NCBI GenBank assembly: GCA_022703155.1 | Contig: JAKLEH010000015.1 | Span: 1-32,024 of the forward strand | Direction of reading: 5' to 3' | Source of the DNA: Patescibacteria group bacterium | GTDB taxonomy: Bacteria; Patescibacteriota; Patescibacteriia; 2-12-FULL-60-25 | DNA: 32,024 nucleotides | Part shown: in pieces, positions 22,010-30,103 of the stretch | Position numbering within the stretch: position 1 is the stretch's first letter | Layout of the letters: every line of letters begins with the position of its first letter | Notes under the pieces: model-generated | What the model saw: the letters and a program-made list of their open reading frames with translations, nothing else | Told to the model about the DNA's origin: nothing | Databases searched by the model: none | Program-made: the position numbers and the translations under genes

Positions 22010-24112
22010 ATGAGCGATCGCACCCTTGACGCACTTGCGGGTTTGGTTTTTGTCATCATCATTCTGGGACTGGAATACTTGGGTTTGGACGTGTGGTTTT
22101 TCAAGTCCTTCCTCTGGGTTTTCGCCATTCTGTTCCACGCCTACGTGTTCGGCAAAAACGCCTTCGCCAAACAGCATTGGATAGTGTCCGCGCCTTTCGG
22201 CCTGCTTTTGCTCTTGGCCGTGCAAAGCGTCATCCAAACCGTTTGGTTTTACGCAGGCGGCGCGTTAGGCAGCCTGTCCGACGCCTGGTCGCTGGTCATC
22301 GCCATGGCTGCCGCGCATTTGGCCGGCGCGGTTCCCGATACTTTGGTCTTCGGGTCCAAAACGCAAATCGTGCCCCTGCCGGCCTGGTCGCGCAAACGCA
22401 CGTTGTTCGCGGCCATCCTTATAGCTGCCTCATTGGCCGTTTTATGCTACGTGGTTTGGGGCGCCTGGCAAGCCAGGACCATGGTCAGCATCCGTACGCC
22501 CTGGCCCGTCTTGCCCGCCGGCACTTTGGCCGCCGTCGCGTTGCTCTGGATGCTGGCCGCACTGGCCGCCGTCGCGTTGCGCGTGCCCTGGCTCACGGCC
22601 ATCCAATCGGTCTTGGCTTTGCTCGGAACCCTGTGTTTGGCGCCCATCGTCTACCGCTTGGGCTATGGCTTTGACGGCTTTTTGCATTTGGCCGGCGAAC
22701 AGGTCCTGGCCAAAACCGGGACGCTGGATCCAAAACCTTTGTATTACATGGGCCAATACGTGTTCGTCACGTGGCTGAACCGCGTGTTGGACATCCCCCT
22801 GCCCTGGATTGACCGTTGGCTTGTGCCCATGGTGGCCGCGTTCCTGTTGCCGGCCGCTTCCATGCTGACCTTCCGCCACCACTATCCCAATGCCGGCACG
22901 GTTTTGGCCTTGGCTTTGATGCCGCTCGGATTCTTCGTGTCTTCGACCCCGCAAGGTTTTGCCCTGGTCCTGGGTTTGGCCGGCATTCTGACCTCCTTCG
23001 GCATGTTTTGGGGCGATACGCGCCAAGCCTCGCCTTTGTGGCTGTGCCTATGGGCCACTTGCGTCCATCCTTTGGCCGGAGTGCCGCTGTTGGTCCTGTC
23101 CATCGCCGTCGTATTGGCGGCCAACGGCGCCAAGGCCCTCAAATGGCTGGCTTGGATCTGCGCCGTGCTGGCCGGGTTTTCCGTACCCGTGTTGTTTTTC
23201 GTGGCTAGCCGATATTCGGGCCTGAACATCGAATGGAGCGCCGCACAGCTCGTGCAACTCGCCACTTGGGCCAATACCTTCGAACCGCTAATCCCTTGGC
23301 TGGGCAACACCTACACGCTATGGCCGGCTTGGGCTTCGCTCATTGCCGTCTCATTGCCCGCGCTGGGCGTGGCTTTGGCCATCGGTTCTATCGTGGTCAG
23401 CGAAAAGAAACTGCCGTTCGGCTTGCTGTTGGCCGCGGCCGTCAGCCTGCTTGTCGGCGCCGGGCTTATGCAGAACGCCGGGGATTTCGCGTTCTTGATC
23501 CAATACGAACGCGAGGATTACGCGCAACGGTTGGGCGCGCTCTCGACCATGTTGCTGGTCATCGCTTCCATGCCGGCCATGGCTTGGATTTTCGACAAGC
23601 TGCGGACCGCTTGGCCCTTGGTTTCGCTCGTCGGCATCCTGCTGTTTGGCGCCGTGGGCGCGGCCAACGCCTACAACTCCCTGCCGCGGCATGATGCGGT
23701 GCAAGCCAGCCGCGGTTGGAGCGTGGGCCGCGCGGACGTGGAGGCCGTAAAATGGATCGACCGCCGGGCCGGCGACCGGCCGTACACGGTCTTGGCCAAC
23801 CAAACCGTGGCCGCGGCCGCGGTCAACGAATTCGGTTTCAAGCGTTACGCGGAAGACGTGTTCTTCTACCCCATTCCCACCGGCGGCCCCTTGTACCAAG
23901 TCTATTTAAAAATGACCTACGAAGACCCGTCGCTCGAAACCGTGCGCGAAGCCGCGCGTTTGGGCAAATCGGATTTGGTGTTTGTGGTCATCAACGATTA
24001 TTGGTGGAAAGCCGAAGAACTTAACGAGCGCATCGGCTTGATCGCCCAGGATTCTTGGGACATCGAAAACGGCAAGGTCAAGATTTACGTGTTCGATGTG
24101 GCGAAAAAATAA
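22010..24112 (+). CDS. Large polytopic membrane protein, possibly GT-C-type glycosyltransferase
   Basis: 700 aa with about 15 hydrophobic segments up to residue 560, followed by a soluble C-terminal domain of about 130 residues (RGWSVGRADVEAVKWIDRRAG ... IYVFDVAKK). The segment YGFDGFLHLAGEQVLAKTG, near residue 220, sits in an outer loop and has an Asp-His pair like the catalytic loop of some GT-C enzymes, which use lipid-linked sugars. No classical DD or DxD motif was confirmed. The position before a cluster of glycosyltransferases supports a role in surface glycan assembly. Function unassigned. Confidence 0.7.
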   Translation: MSDRTLDALAGLVFVIIILGLEYLGLDVWFFKSFLWVFAILFHAYVFGKNAFAKQHWIVSAPFGLLLLLAVQSVIQTVWFYAGGALGSLSDAWSLVIAMAAAHLAGAVPDTLVFGSKTQIVPLPAWSRKRTLFAAILIAASLAVLCYVVWGAWQARTMVSIRTPWPVLPAGTLAAVALLWMLAALAAVALRVPWLTAIQSVLALLGTLCLAPIVYRLGYGFDGFLHLAGEQVLAKTGTLDPKPLYYMGQYVFVTWLNRVLDIPLPWIDRWLVPMVAAFLLPAASMLTFRHHYPNAGTVLALALMPLGFFVSSTPQGFALVLGLAGILTSFGMFWGDTRQASPLWLCLWATCVHPLAGVPLLVLSIAVVLAANGAKALKWLAWICAVLAGFSVPVLFFVASRYSGLNIEWSAAQLVQLATWANTFEPLIPWLGNTYTLWPAWASLIAVSLPALGVALAIGSIVVSEKKLPFGLLLAAAVSLLVGAGLMQNAGDFAFLIQYEREDYAQRLGALSTMLLVIASMPAMAWIFDKLRTAWPLVSLVGILLFGAVGAANAYNSLPRHDAVQASRGWSVGRADVEAVKWIDRRAGDRPYTVLANQTVAAAAVNEFGFKRYAEDVFFYPIPTGGPLYQVYLKMTYEDPSLETVREAARLGKSDLVFVVINDYWWKAEELNERIGLIAQDSWDIENGKVKIYVFDVAKK

Positions 24113-24124
24113 AAACGCCGTCGG

Positions 24125-24153
24125 GTAGAGACGCCATCGGATGGCGTCTCTAC
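24125..24153. repeat. Perfect 13-bp palindrome GTAGAGACGCCAT
   Basis: GTAGAGACGCCAT and its complement are separated by three bases. It lies 12 bases after the stop of the large membrane protein gene. No T run follows, so it is a repeat-type hairpin rather than a standard terminator. Confidence 0.85.
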
Positions 24154-24183
24154 GGGATAATCGAAGGCCGCCGTTGCAACGCG

Positions 24184-24202
24184 CCCCCAATGGGGATTTT
24201 TT
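24184..24202 (+). terminator. Weak terminator after the large membrane protein
   Basis: CCCC and GGGG with a four-base loop are followed by ATTTTTT. It abuts the end of the convergent GT4 gene. Confidence 0.45.
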
Positions 24203-25343
24203 ATTTTGACAACAATTCCGTCAACCTTCCCATGACGCGATCCTGATTGTGGCGCTCGATCAGGCGCCGTCCAATAGGCCAATCCGCGTCGTATGTTTTT
24301 TTGTCCCGCAAAGCCCGCGCCAAATCCTCCGCGTCGTTGGGCTTGAAGAGCGTGCCGTATCCGTCCAAAGTTTCGCGCACGCCGCCCACGTCCGCGGCCA
24401 CGACCGGTTTGCCCAAAGCCACGGCTTCGAGCAGCACCGTGGGCTGGTTTTCCATGACGCGCGAGGGCATGACGAGCAGTTTGGCGCAAGCCAGGCGCTC
24501 CATGGCATCCGCATGGCCCAATTGGCCCACGCATTCGACGCTATGCGGGTCCAACGACCCGCATCCATCGCGCAGAGGCCCGTCGCCGACCAAGACCAGT
24601 CTTCCCGGTTTGGTTTCCAGCTTGTTCCACGCGGCCAACAACAAATCCGCGCCCTTGTCCTCGGCCAAGCGGCCGATGTAAATGACGTCGTCCCGCAAAT
24701 CTCGTACTCCGCACTCCGTACTCCGTACTTCATTGGTCGGCATTGGATTCGGCACGACCTCGCAAGTCGCATCGCGGAACAAACCGTTGGCCCGATGCTG
24801 TTCCAGCAGCCACCTGGTCGGGCTGATGACCGCGTCCGGCAGGCCAAAAGCGCGTTTGCGGCGCGCGGACCAGAATTTGCGCCATTTCCTCATGCAACAA
24901 AAATTGCTTTCGCCGTAATACCGCAAACCCGAAGGCTCGAACATTTGAACGTCGTGCAACACGTGCAACCAACGCAAGCCAGACTCCTTGAGGATGCGCG
25001 CCGTGCCCCAACCGCAACCGGTCACGTTGTGCGTCAACAAGACGTCCGGTTTCCAATTCCGTATGGCGTCCACGGCCGCCAAGTTCGGCGCCAAATCCTC
25101 CAGATGGAACAACAGGCGCAAAACGGCCGGCGTCTTGCCCAAAGCCGCGAATTTGGCCGAAGTGCGCGGCTTGAAAGCCGTGACCTGGATCGGGGACTCG
25201 GCGTCCGCAGCGAACGGCTCGACGGTGAACGCGTGCACGTCGTGGCCATGCGCCGCCAGCCAATCGGCCTGGAGCTTGGCTATCTGCCCGGCGCCGCCTC
25301 GGGTTTGCGGCGGGAAGGCGTTGGTCAGGACGGCGATGCGCAT
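24201..25343 (-). CDS. GT4 glycosyltransferase with repeat-derived insert
   Basis: 380 aa from the ATG at 25341-25343. The GT-B fold is clear: MRIAVLTNAFPPQTRGGAGQ at the start (N-domain), IYIGRLAEDKGADLLL at the beginning of the C-domain, and VMENQPTVLLEAVALGKPVVAADVGG, which carries the E-x7-E sugar-nucleotide motif. Near residue 210 the stretch EVRSTECGVR is encoded by a 7-bp tandem array. It overlaps the upstream GT4 gene by 19 bases, so both are coupled. It transfers a sugar in glycan or glycolipid synthesis at the inner face of the membrane; donor and acceptor are unknown. Confidence 0.87.
   Translation of the reverse strand: MRIAVLTNAFPPQTRGGAGQIAKLQADWLAAHGHDVHAFTVEPFAADAESPIQVTAFKPRTSAKFAALGKTPAVLRLLFHLEDLAPNLAAVDAIRNWKPDVLLTHNVTGCGWGTARILKESGLRWLHVLHDVQMFEPSGLRYYGESNFCCMRKWRKFWSARRKRAFGLPDAVISPTRWLLEQHRANGLFRDATCEVVPNPMPTNEVRSTECGVRDLRDDVIYIGRLAEDKGADLLLAAWNKLETKPGRLVLVGDGPLRDGCGSLDPHSVECVGQLGHADAMERLACAKLLVMPSRVMENQPTVLLEAVALGKPVVAADVGGVRETLDGYGTLFKPNDAEDLARALRDKKTYDADWPIGRRLIERHNQDRVMGRLTELLSK
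24704..24731. repeat. Four 7-bp units inside the GT4 gene
   Basis: On the coding strand the units are GAAGTAC, GGAGTAC, GGAGTGC and GGAGTAC. They encode EVRSTECGVR in the linker between the two halves of the enzyme and keep the reading frame together with flanking bases. Confidence 0.85.
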
Positions 25344-26446
25344 ATTTTTTCGTAGACGGCGATCATTTTGTCCGTATGGCGTTCCCAGGAATATCGCAAG
25401 GCTTTGGCGCGTGCGGCGGACGACAAACGTCGCCTTTCCGTTTCGTCCGACAACAAACGTTTGAGCGCCGCGGACACGGCCCATGCGTCACCGACTTTAA
25501 CGATCAGTCCGGCGTCTTTGGCCACGGACCTGACGCCCGGCAAATCGCTGGCCACGACCGGCGCGCCGCACGCCATGGCCTCGAGCATGGCCAAGCCAAA
25601 AGCCTCGGCGCGGCTTACGCTCGGAAAAGCGAAAACGTCCACGGTACGCAACGCCGCGACCAAACCCGCCTCTTCCAAACGGCCGACGAAATGCGCCCGT
25701 TCGGCCAAACCCAAATCGCAAGCCAATTTTTCGTATTTCGCGCGCCGGTCGCCATCGCCGACCAAAAGCAGATGCGTGTCTGCGGGCAAATCGGCTACGG
25801 CCTTAAGCAGGACATCCACGCCTTTGAAAGGATGCGCCGCGTCCATGACCGAAACCGTGCCCACGATTTTGGCGTTGGACGGAATGCCGAACCGTTCTGG
25901 TTCGCGTGGTCCTGGAGCAAAAACGTCCACGTCCGCGCCGAACGGCAATTCGACCAGCCGCGCGTCATGCGCCCTGGCCAGCGGCGCGTACGAGGAATGT
26001 TCCGCGTAATCCATCGACGACACGAACAACGCGTCCGCGGCGGACAGGATCTTGGACTGGCACCAGCGGCGGTGGCCGTTAAAAAAAATTCCGCGCAAAC
26101 CGCCGGCTTCGGCGTCCATGTGCAGAGTCATGGCCAGACGTTTGATGACGCCCGTTTTCCGCAACGCGGCGACGCGTCCGGCCGTGCCGTAAAACGGATA
26201 ATGCAAATGCACCACGTCGGCGTCGGATACGATTTTATCCACCGCCAAAATGCGCGCCGCGTTGCCCAATTTGATGGCCGGCAAACGGCTTACGCGCTCG
26301 GGCGCGGCCATAAGCCTGCCCGTTTCCGGGGCCATAAGCCAGGCCTCGTGGCCGCGTTTGTTCAAGGCCTTGACCTCGATGTGGGCCACGCGCCCCATGC
26401 CCCCGCCTTCAGGCGGCGCCACGCAGCACAAGTGGATGATTTTCAT
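25325..26446 (-). CDS. GT4 glycosyltransferase
   Basis: 373 aa. N-domain with MKIIHLCCVAPPEGGGMGRV and VVHLHYPFYG; C-domain with VGTVSVMDAAHPFKGVDVLL, LLLVGDGDRR and SRAEAFGLAMLEAMACGAPVV, the last carrying the two conserved Glu of the E-x7-E motif. No membrane segment; it would act at the inner membrane face. First gene of an overlapping GT4 pair. No ribosome site is clear before the ATG. Confidence 0.9.
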   Translation of the reverse strand: MKIIHLCCVAPPEGGGMGRVAHIEVKALNKRGHEAWLMAPETGRLMAAPERVSRLPAIKLGNAARILAVDKIVSDADVVHLHYPFYGTAGRVAALRKTGVIKRLAMTLHMDAEAGGLRGIFFNGHRRWCQSKILSAADALFVSSMDYAEHSSYAPLARAHDARLVELPFGADVDVFAPGPREPERFGIPSNAKIVGTVSVMDAAHPFKGVDVLLKAVADLPADTHLLLVGDGDRRAKYEKLACDLGLAERAHFVGRLEEAGLVAALRTVDVFAFPSVSRAEAFGLAMLEAMACGAPVVASDLPGVRSVAKDAGLIVKVGDAWAVSAALKRLLSDETERRRLSSAARAKALRYSWERHTDKMIAVYEKICASPS

Positions 26447-26470
26447 ACAAATTTAACGTTACTCGCATTT

Positions 26471-26552
26471 CGTCATCCTGAACTGGTTTCAGGATCTCGA
26501 TGATTCGCCGATCGGCCTTCAACCAAGATGCCGAACTGAATTCGGCATGACG
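26471..26552. repeat. Composite palindromic element, CGTCAT...ATGACG
   Basis: Left hairpin CATCCTGAA with TTCAGGAT, right hairpin ATGCCGAA with TTCGGCAT, outer ends CGTCAT and ATGACG. The element is 82 bp long and lies between two glycosyltransferase genes. Confidence 0.8.
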
Positions 26553-26567
26553 GAAAAAATTTACGGA

Positions 26568-27686
26568 TCACCACCGTACGATGAACAAATACGAACTATA
26601 CATGGCCTGCCAAAACGGATTGGCTATCTTTTCGGCCCAGCCGCTCTTCAATTCCTGATACTCGATCTTGTACGTCATGCGGCGGAAGACGTACCAATCC
26701 GGAACTTGGCGGATCCGCGCCGTCTGCTCGCGTCCGGCCAACAAATACTTCCAAGTGCCGGGCTTGAGCAATGCCAGATTGGCCAAAAACTTCTGTTTGA
26801 GCCAGCCGCCTTTGACCGCGAATGCCCAAATGGCCATGTCCGTAGAGACCAGGGCCGGCAAAAGCGCGATGAGCGTGGCCAATTTGTAATTCTTGAACAC
26901 GACCAACCAGCGGTTGCGCTCCATGAGCCGCCATTTGGAGATGGAACGCGAAAATTCGTAGTGGTGGACGACGCGGCTGGCTGGGGCCAAATAATTGCGT
27001 TTGCCGGCCAACGTCACGCGCCAACCCAAATCCAAATCTTCGTGGTACGAGTGCAGGTATTCGTCCAACAGGCCTATGGACTCGAACGTGGTCACGGGAA
27101 TGAGCACGCCCGCGCCCGAAGGATACGGGATGTCGACCGGTTCGGCCGGCGCGCTCGACACCGGATCGTGGTCGCCCATGCAATAACCGAAGCCCAAGTA
27201 ATGCAACGCGTTGCCGCGCGAATTGATTTGGTCCGGATGGTCCCCGCGCAACAGCAATGATTGGACCGTGCCCACGTCCTTTTGTTCCAAAGCGACCTTC
27301 ACGGCTTGGGCCAACGCGTCGGGCATGATTTCCGTATCCGGATTCAACAGGTAAACGAATTCGGAATTGTGCCGCATGGCCCAAATCATGGCCAAATTGT
27401 TGCCCCCCGCAAACCCCAAATTCGCATGCGGCTCATGGATGATGATTTCCGGCATTCCTCTCTCCCCCCCCCCGCCCGCCGTAGCTTCAGCGAAGGCGGG
27501 TCCCACCCTCCCACCCTTCCACCCTTCCACCTTCTCCTTCGTCCCATCCCCGTCTTTGTTGATGACCACATGCAGCCTCCAGCGGTCGCGCGGATAATCA
27601 AGTTTGGCCAGCGACGCGAACAACGCGTCCATGTAGGAAGCGTGGCCCCACGACACTATTATTATGTCGACCATTGGGTGTTCCAT
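26568..27686 (-). CDS. GT2 glycosyltransferase (rhamnosyltransferase-like) with repeat-derived insert
   Basis: 372 aa; the ATG at 27684-27686 or the one four codons later. GT-A fold: VDIIIVSWGHASYMDALF at the start, HANLGFAGGNNLAM (a hallmark of WbbL-like rhamnosyltransferases), LLNPDTEIMPDAL with the Asp of the metal site, and SYHEDLDLGWRV with the catalytic-base region ED. A hydrophobic stretch near residue 290 (YKLATLIALLPALV) may bind the membrane. Between DGDGTKEK and MPEIIIHEP about 24 residues derive from two repeats. It adds a sugar, perhaps rhamnose, to a growing lipid-linked glycan. Confidence 0.87.
   Translation of the reverse strand: MEHPMVDIIIVSWGHASYMDALFASLAKLDYPRDRWRLHVVINKDGDGTKEKVEGWKGGRVGPAFAEATAGGGGERGMPEIIIHEPHANLGFAGGNNLAMIWAMRHNSEFVYLLNPDTEIMPDALAQAVKVALEQKDVGTVQSLLLRGDHPDQINSRGNALHYLGFGYCMGDHDPVSSAPAEPVDIPYPSGAGVLIPVTTFESIGLLDEYLHSYHEDLDLGWRVTLAGKRNYLAPASRVVHHYEFSRSISKWRLMERNRWLVVFKNYKLATLIALLPALVSTDMAIWAFAVKGGWLKQKFLANLALLKPGTWKYLLAGREQTARIRQVPDWYVFRRMTYKIEYQELKSGWAEKIANPFWQAMYSSYLFIVRW
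27475..27532. repeat. Palindrome plus 8-bp array inside the GT2 gene
   Basis: A palindrome with ends CCCGCC and GGCGGG (27475-27500) is followed by 8-bp units TCCCACCC (twice) and TTCCACCC/TTCCACCT (27501-27532). Both are translated on the minus strand, giving VEGWKGGRVG and PAFAEATAG. Confidence 0.85.
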
Positions 27687-27700
27687 ATCGAACTAAACAG

Positions 27701-27781
27701 CAAGATACAAATTCCAAACAGCAAAATTTTAAATTTTATCACCCCTCCCCTTGCTGTTTGCTGTTTGAAGTTTGCTGTTTC
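27701..27781. repeat. Inverted 7-bp array, AAACAGC/TTGCTGT words
   Basis: The left arm has AAACAGC-type units at about 27703 and 27716-27726. The right arm (27752-27779) has TTGCTGT (twice), TTGAAGT in third place and TTGCTGT. The right arm overlaps the 3' end of the DUF2304 gene. Confidence 0.85.
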
Positions 27782-28110
27782 GCCTCCGCCCCCAATTCCC
27801 CAAGAGCCTCCCTCCTCACCACATCCGTCAGTTTGCGTTCCAGTTTCTCGTGGCTGATGAACAGCTTGAAGACCAAAAAGAAGAGTACGGCCACGGCCGC
27901 ATACAGGATCAGGTCAACGCCGCGGCCCACGCCGAACACCGAAGCCAGGCGTTCGGTTATTTTGGGGATGAGCGTCACGGCCACGCCGCCCAGCCACAGC
28001 ACGGACCAGCCCACGGCTTCAAGCAGCGGGATGACGCGTTGCTTCCAGCGCTTCCAGGTCACGTATAGCGCCAGACAAAAACCCACGATCAGAAAAAATT
28101 GGATCAACAT
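27739..28110 (-). CDS. DUF2304 family membrane protein with repeat-encoded tail
   Basis: 123 aa from the ATG at 28108-28110, four bases after the GT2 stop. Three hydrophobic helices (about residues 2-20, 33-52 and 63-85) followed by a charged helix (HEKLERKLTDVVRREAL), the usual layout of DUF2304. Such proteins are usually encoded next to DPM1-like GT2 enzymes and are thought to anchor or assist them. The last 14 residues, AKQQTSNSKQQGEG, come from a 7-bp repeat array and are probably dispensable. Confidence 0.82.
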   Translation of the reverse strand: MLIQFFLIVGFCLALYVTWKRWKQRVIPLLEAVGWSVLWLGGVAVTLIPKITERLASVFGVGRGVDLILYAAVAVLFFLVFKLFISHEKLERKLTDVVRREALGELGAEAKQQTSNSKQQGEG

Positions 28111-28114
28111 ATTT

Positions 28115-28804
28115 TCATTCGGTAAAGGCGCCAAGCAACAGTTGCCAGGCGATTTTGAACGCGTCGCTCGTTTGGTTGCCTTTGCGCAACGTGTCGGCCG
28201 TGTAGCGGACGTGGATGGGAACTTCTTGCCAACGTAAACCAGAACGCGTGACCAAACGCAGGATTTCGGACGCGTGGGCTTTGCGGTTTTGGGTGAAAGC
28301 GATTTTGGACGCGGCGTGGGCCGTGTAGGCGCGGAAGCCGCTTTGCGGATCGGTCACGCTGCGCGGTATGCCCAAGGCCAAAGTGTTGAACGTACGGCCG
28401 GCCAACAGCAGCCATTTGCGGATAAGCGGCATGCCTTGCGGTTCGGCGCCCATGAAACGCGAACCCAGTACCGCGTCGGCTTTACCTGTGATGATCGGCT
28501 CGACCAGTTTGGGAATCTCGGCCGGGTCGTGCTGGCCGTCCGCATCGATGTGCACGATGATGTCCGCGCCCAAACGCAACGCCGCTTCGCTGCCCGTGCG
28601 CAACGCCGCACCTTGGTCACGATTGATGCGATGGCGCAAAACCACGATTTTTGGGTCGCCTACGGCTTGGGCCACGGCGTAAGTCGCGTCTTTGGAACCG
28701 TCGTCCACCACCACCAAACGGTCCAGGTACGGCAAACACGCCCGGATGGCCTGTCCGATGCGCGTGGCTTCGTTGTACGCCGGCATGACGCCGATGACTC
28801 GCAT
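28115..28804 (-). CDS. DPM1-like GT2 glycosyltransferase
   Basis: 229 aa. GT-A fold: MRVIGVMPAYNEATRIG, VVDDGSKDAT, the metal site HIDADGQHD, then GSRFMG and DPQSGFRAYT, a complete set for the polyprenyl-phosphate mannose/glucose synthase group. It would charge a lipid carrier with one sugar on the inner membrane face; partners are the adjacent DUF2304 and possibly GtrA (31217). No C-terminal membrane helices. A promoter ends 6 bases before the ATG. Confidence 0.9.
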   Translation of the reverse strand: MRVIGVMPAYNEATRIGQAIRACLPYLDRLVVVDDGSKDATYAVAQAVGDPKIVVLRHRINRDQGAALRTGSEAALRLGADIIVHIDADGQHDPAEIPKLVEPIITGKADAVLGSRFMGAEPQGMPLIRKWLLLAGRTFNTLALGIPRSVTDPQSGFRAYTAHAASKIAFTQNRKAHASEILRLVTRSGLRWQEVPIHVRYTADTLRKGNQTSDAFKIAWQLLLGAFTE

Positions 28805-28810
28805 GGCTTA

Positions 28811-28839
28811 ATCCTAGCCAAAAAAACCAAAATAGTCCA
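28811..28839 (-). promoter_or_regulatory. Promoter for the GT2-DUF2304 pair, nearly leaderless
   Basis: On the minus strand TGGACT (28834-28839), a 17-base spacer and TAGGAT (28811-28816). The -10 ends 6 bases before the ATG, so transcription would begin at or next to the start codon. Confidence 0.5.
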
Positions 28840-28856
28840 CTACGGGTGCATGACGG

Positions 28857-28923
28857 AAAACAGCAAACAGCAAATTTCAAACAGCAAGGGTAGGCCTTGC
28901 TGTTTGCTGTTTGTTGTTTGGAT
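28857..28923. repeat. Inverted 7-bp array, AAACAGC/TTGCTGT words
   Basis: Left arm: AAACAGC twice, AAATTTC in third place, AAACAGC. Right arm: TTGCTGT twice, TTGTTGT, TTGGATT. The centre is only about 11 bp, so a hairpin of more than 25 bp can form. A T run follows on the plus strand. Confidence 0.9.
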
Positions 28924-28935
28924 TTTTTCGCTCTT

Positions 28936-30003
28936 TTACGCCGGCGCCGGGCCCTGTGGCGGTTTGATGGTGGCGGGCGGAGCGGTTTGGGCGAAGCCCG
29001 AGAGCAATTGGCGGTTGGCCACGGTGTAGTCGATGATTTTCTTGAGGCCTTCCTCCAGCCTGACCAGCGGCATCCAACCCAGCTTTTCCTTGGCCTTGGC
29101 CAAATCCGGCAAACCCAGCGGGGTCATGAACATGAGCGACGGCTGGAACACGATGCGGCTCGACGACCCGGTCATCTCCAGGATGGTGCGCACCACGTCC
29201 ACGATGGGCATGTCCAAATCGCTGCCCACGTTGACCGGACCCAAATCCCCGTCCGTGTTCATGAGTTTGATCAGCGCGTCCACCACGTCGGTCACGTAAC
29301 ATAACGACGTCAGGAAGGTTTCGTCGCCGTAAATTTCGATGTCTTTGCCGTCCAAGGCGTTGACTATGAAATCCGGAATCATCTCCCCCGAGAACAGGCG
29401 TTCGCGCGGCCCGTAGGTGCGGAACACGCGCGCGATTTTGACGTCCACGTTGTGCACTTGCCGATAGGTGGCGCAGCACGTCTCGGCGAACCGTTTGCCT
29501 TCGTCGTAACAGGCGCGCGACGACAAAGCGTTGACGCAACCCACCTCCTCTTCCTTGAGCGCGTGGTTGTCGGCCGGGCGCGGGCCGTAAACCGTGGAGG
29601 TGGAGGTGAACAGGGCCTTGGCGTGGTATTTGACGGCCAAATCCAAAACGTTCTTCATGCCCACGCTGTTGGCGTAGAGCGTCTGCATGCGCGTCTGCTC
29701 GAAATGCTTGGGGCTCATGGGGCAGGCCAGATGGTAAATCTCCTGCACGCCCTGGAACTTGATCTTGAAACGTTCCAATTCCGGATACTGCTCCGGGTCG
29801 AACGGCATGACGATGTCCTGCCGGATGAATTCGAAATCCGGATTCTTGAGCAGGAAGTCGATGTTGTTGAGTTGCGCGGACACCAGATTGTCCACGCAAA
29901 TGACGCGCGCGCCCGTGGCTAAAAGCTTTTCGCACACGTGCGAACCGATGAAACCGGCACCGCCGGTCACCAGGATGTTCTTTTTGTCGAAGACGGGAGG
30001 CAT
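28936..30003 (-). CDS. UXS-like extended SDR (UDP-sugar decarboxylase/epimerase family)
   Basis: 355 aa from the ATG at 30001-30003. NAD-binding TGGAGFIG at residues about 13-20, VDNL with the ribose-binding Asp, HLACPMSP, STSTVYG, and the catalytic pair in CYDEGKR (Tyr-x3-Lys). RVFRTYGPRERLF and DETFLTSLCYVTDVVDALI complete the UDP-glucuronate decarboxylase-like pattern. In UXS/ArnA the motif is STSEVYG or similar with a catalytic Glu; here it is Thr, so the reaction may differ. The C-terminus ends in a Pro/Ala-rich tail. It probably makes a nucleotide sugar for the glycan cluster. Paralogous to the next gene. Confidence 0.85.
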   Translation of the reverse strand: MPPVFDKKNILVTGGAGFIGSHVCEKLLATGARVICVDNLVSAQLNNIDFLLKNPDFEFIRQDIVMPFDPEQYPELERFKIKFQGVQEIYHLACPMSPKHFEQTRMQTLYANSVGMKNVLDLAVKYHAKALFTSTSTVYGPRPADNHALKEEEVGCVNALSSRACYDEGKRFAETCCATYRQVHNVDVKIARVFRTYGPRERLFSGEMIPDFIVNALDGKDIEIYGDETFLTSLCYVTDVVDALIKLMNTDGDLGPVNVGSDLDMPIVDVVRTILEMTGSSSRIVFQPSLMFMTPLGLPDLAKAKEKLGWMPLVRLEEGLKKIIDYTVANRQLLSGFAQTAPPATIKPPQGPAPA

Positions 30004-30023
30004 AACTTGGTAAAAAATCAATT

Positions 30024-30102
30024 TTCAAACATCAAACAACAAACGTCCTTCCCCTTTTTACCGTCGCCCTTTGCTGTTTGTTGTTTGAATTTTGTTGTTT
30101 TG
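30024..30102. repeat. Inverted 7-bp array, CAAACAA/TTTGTTG words
   Basis: The left arm (30026-30046) has CAAACAT, CAAACAA and CAAACGT. The right arm (30070-30102) has TTTGCTG, TTTGTTG, TTTGAAT and TTTGTTG. It fills the gap between the two UXS-like genes. Confidence 0.85.
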
Positions 30103-30103
30103 T

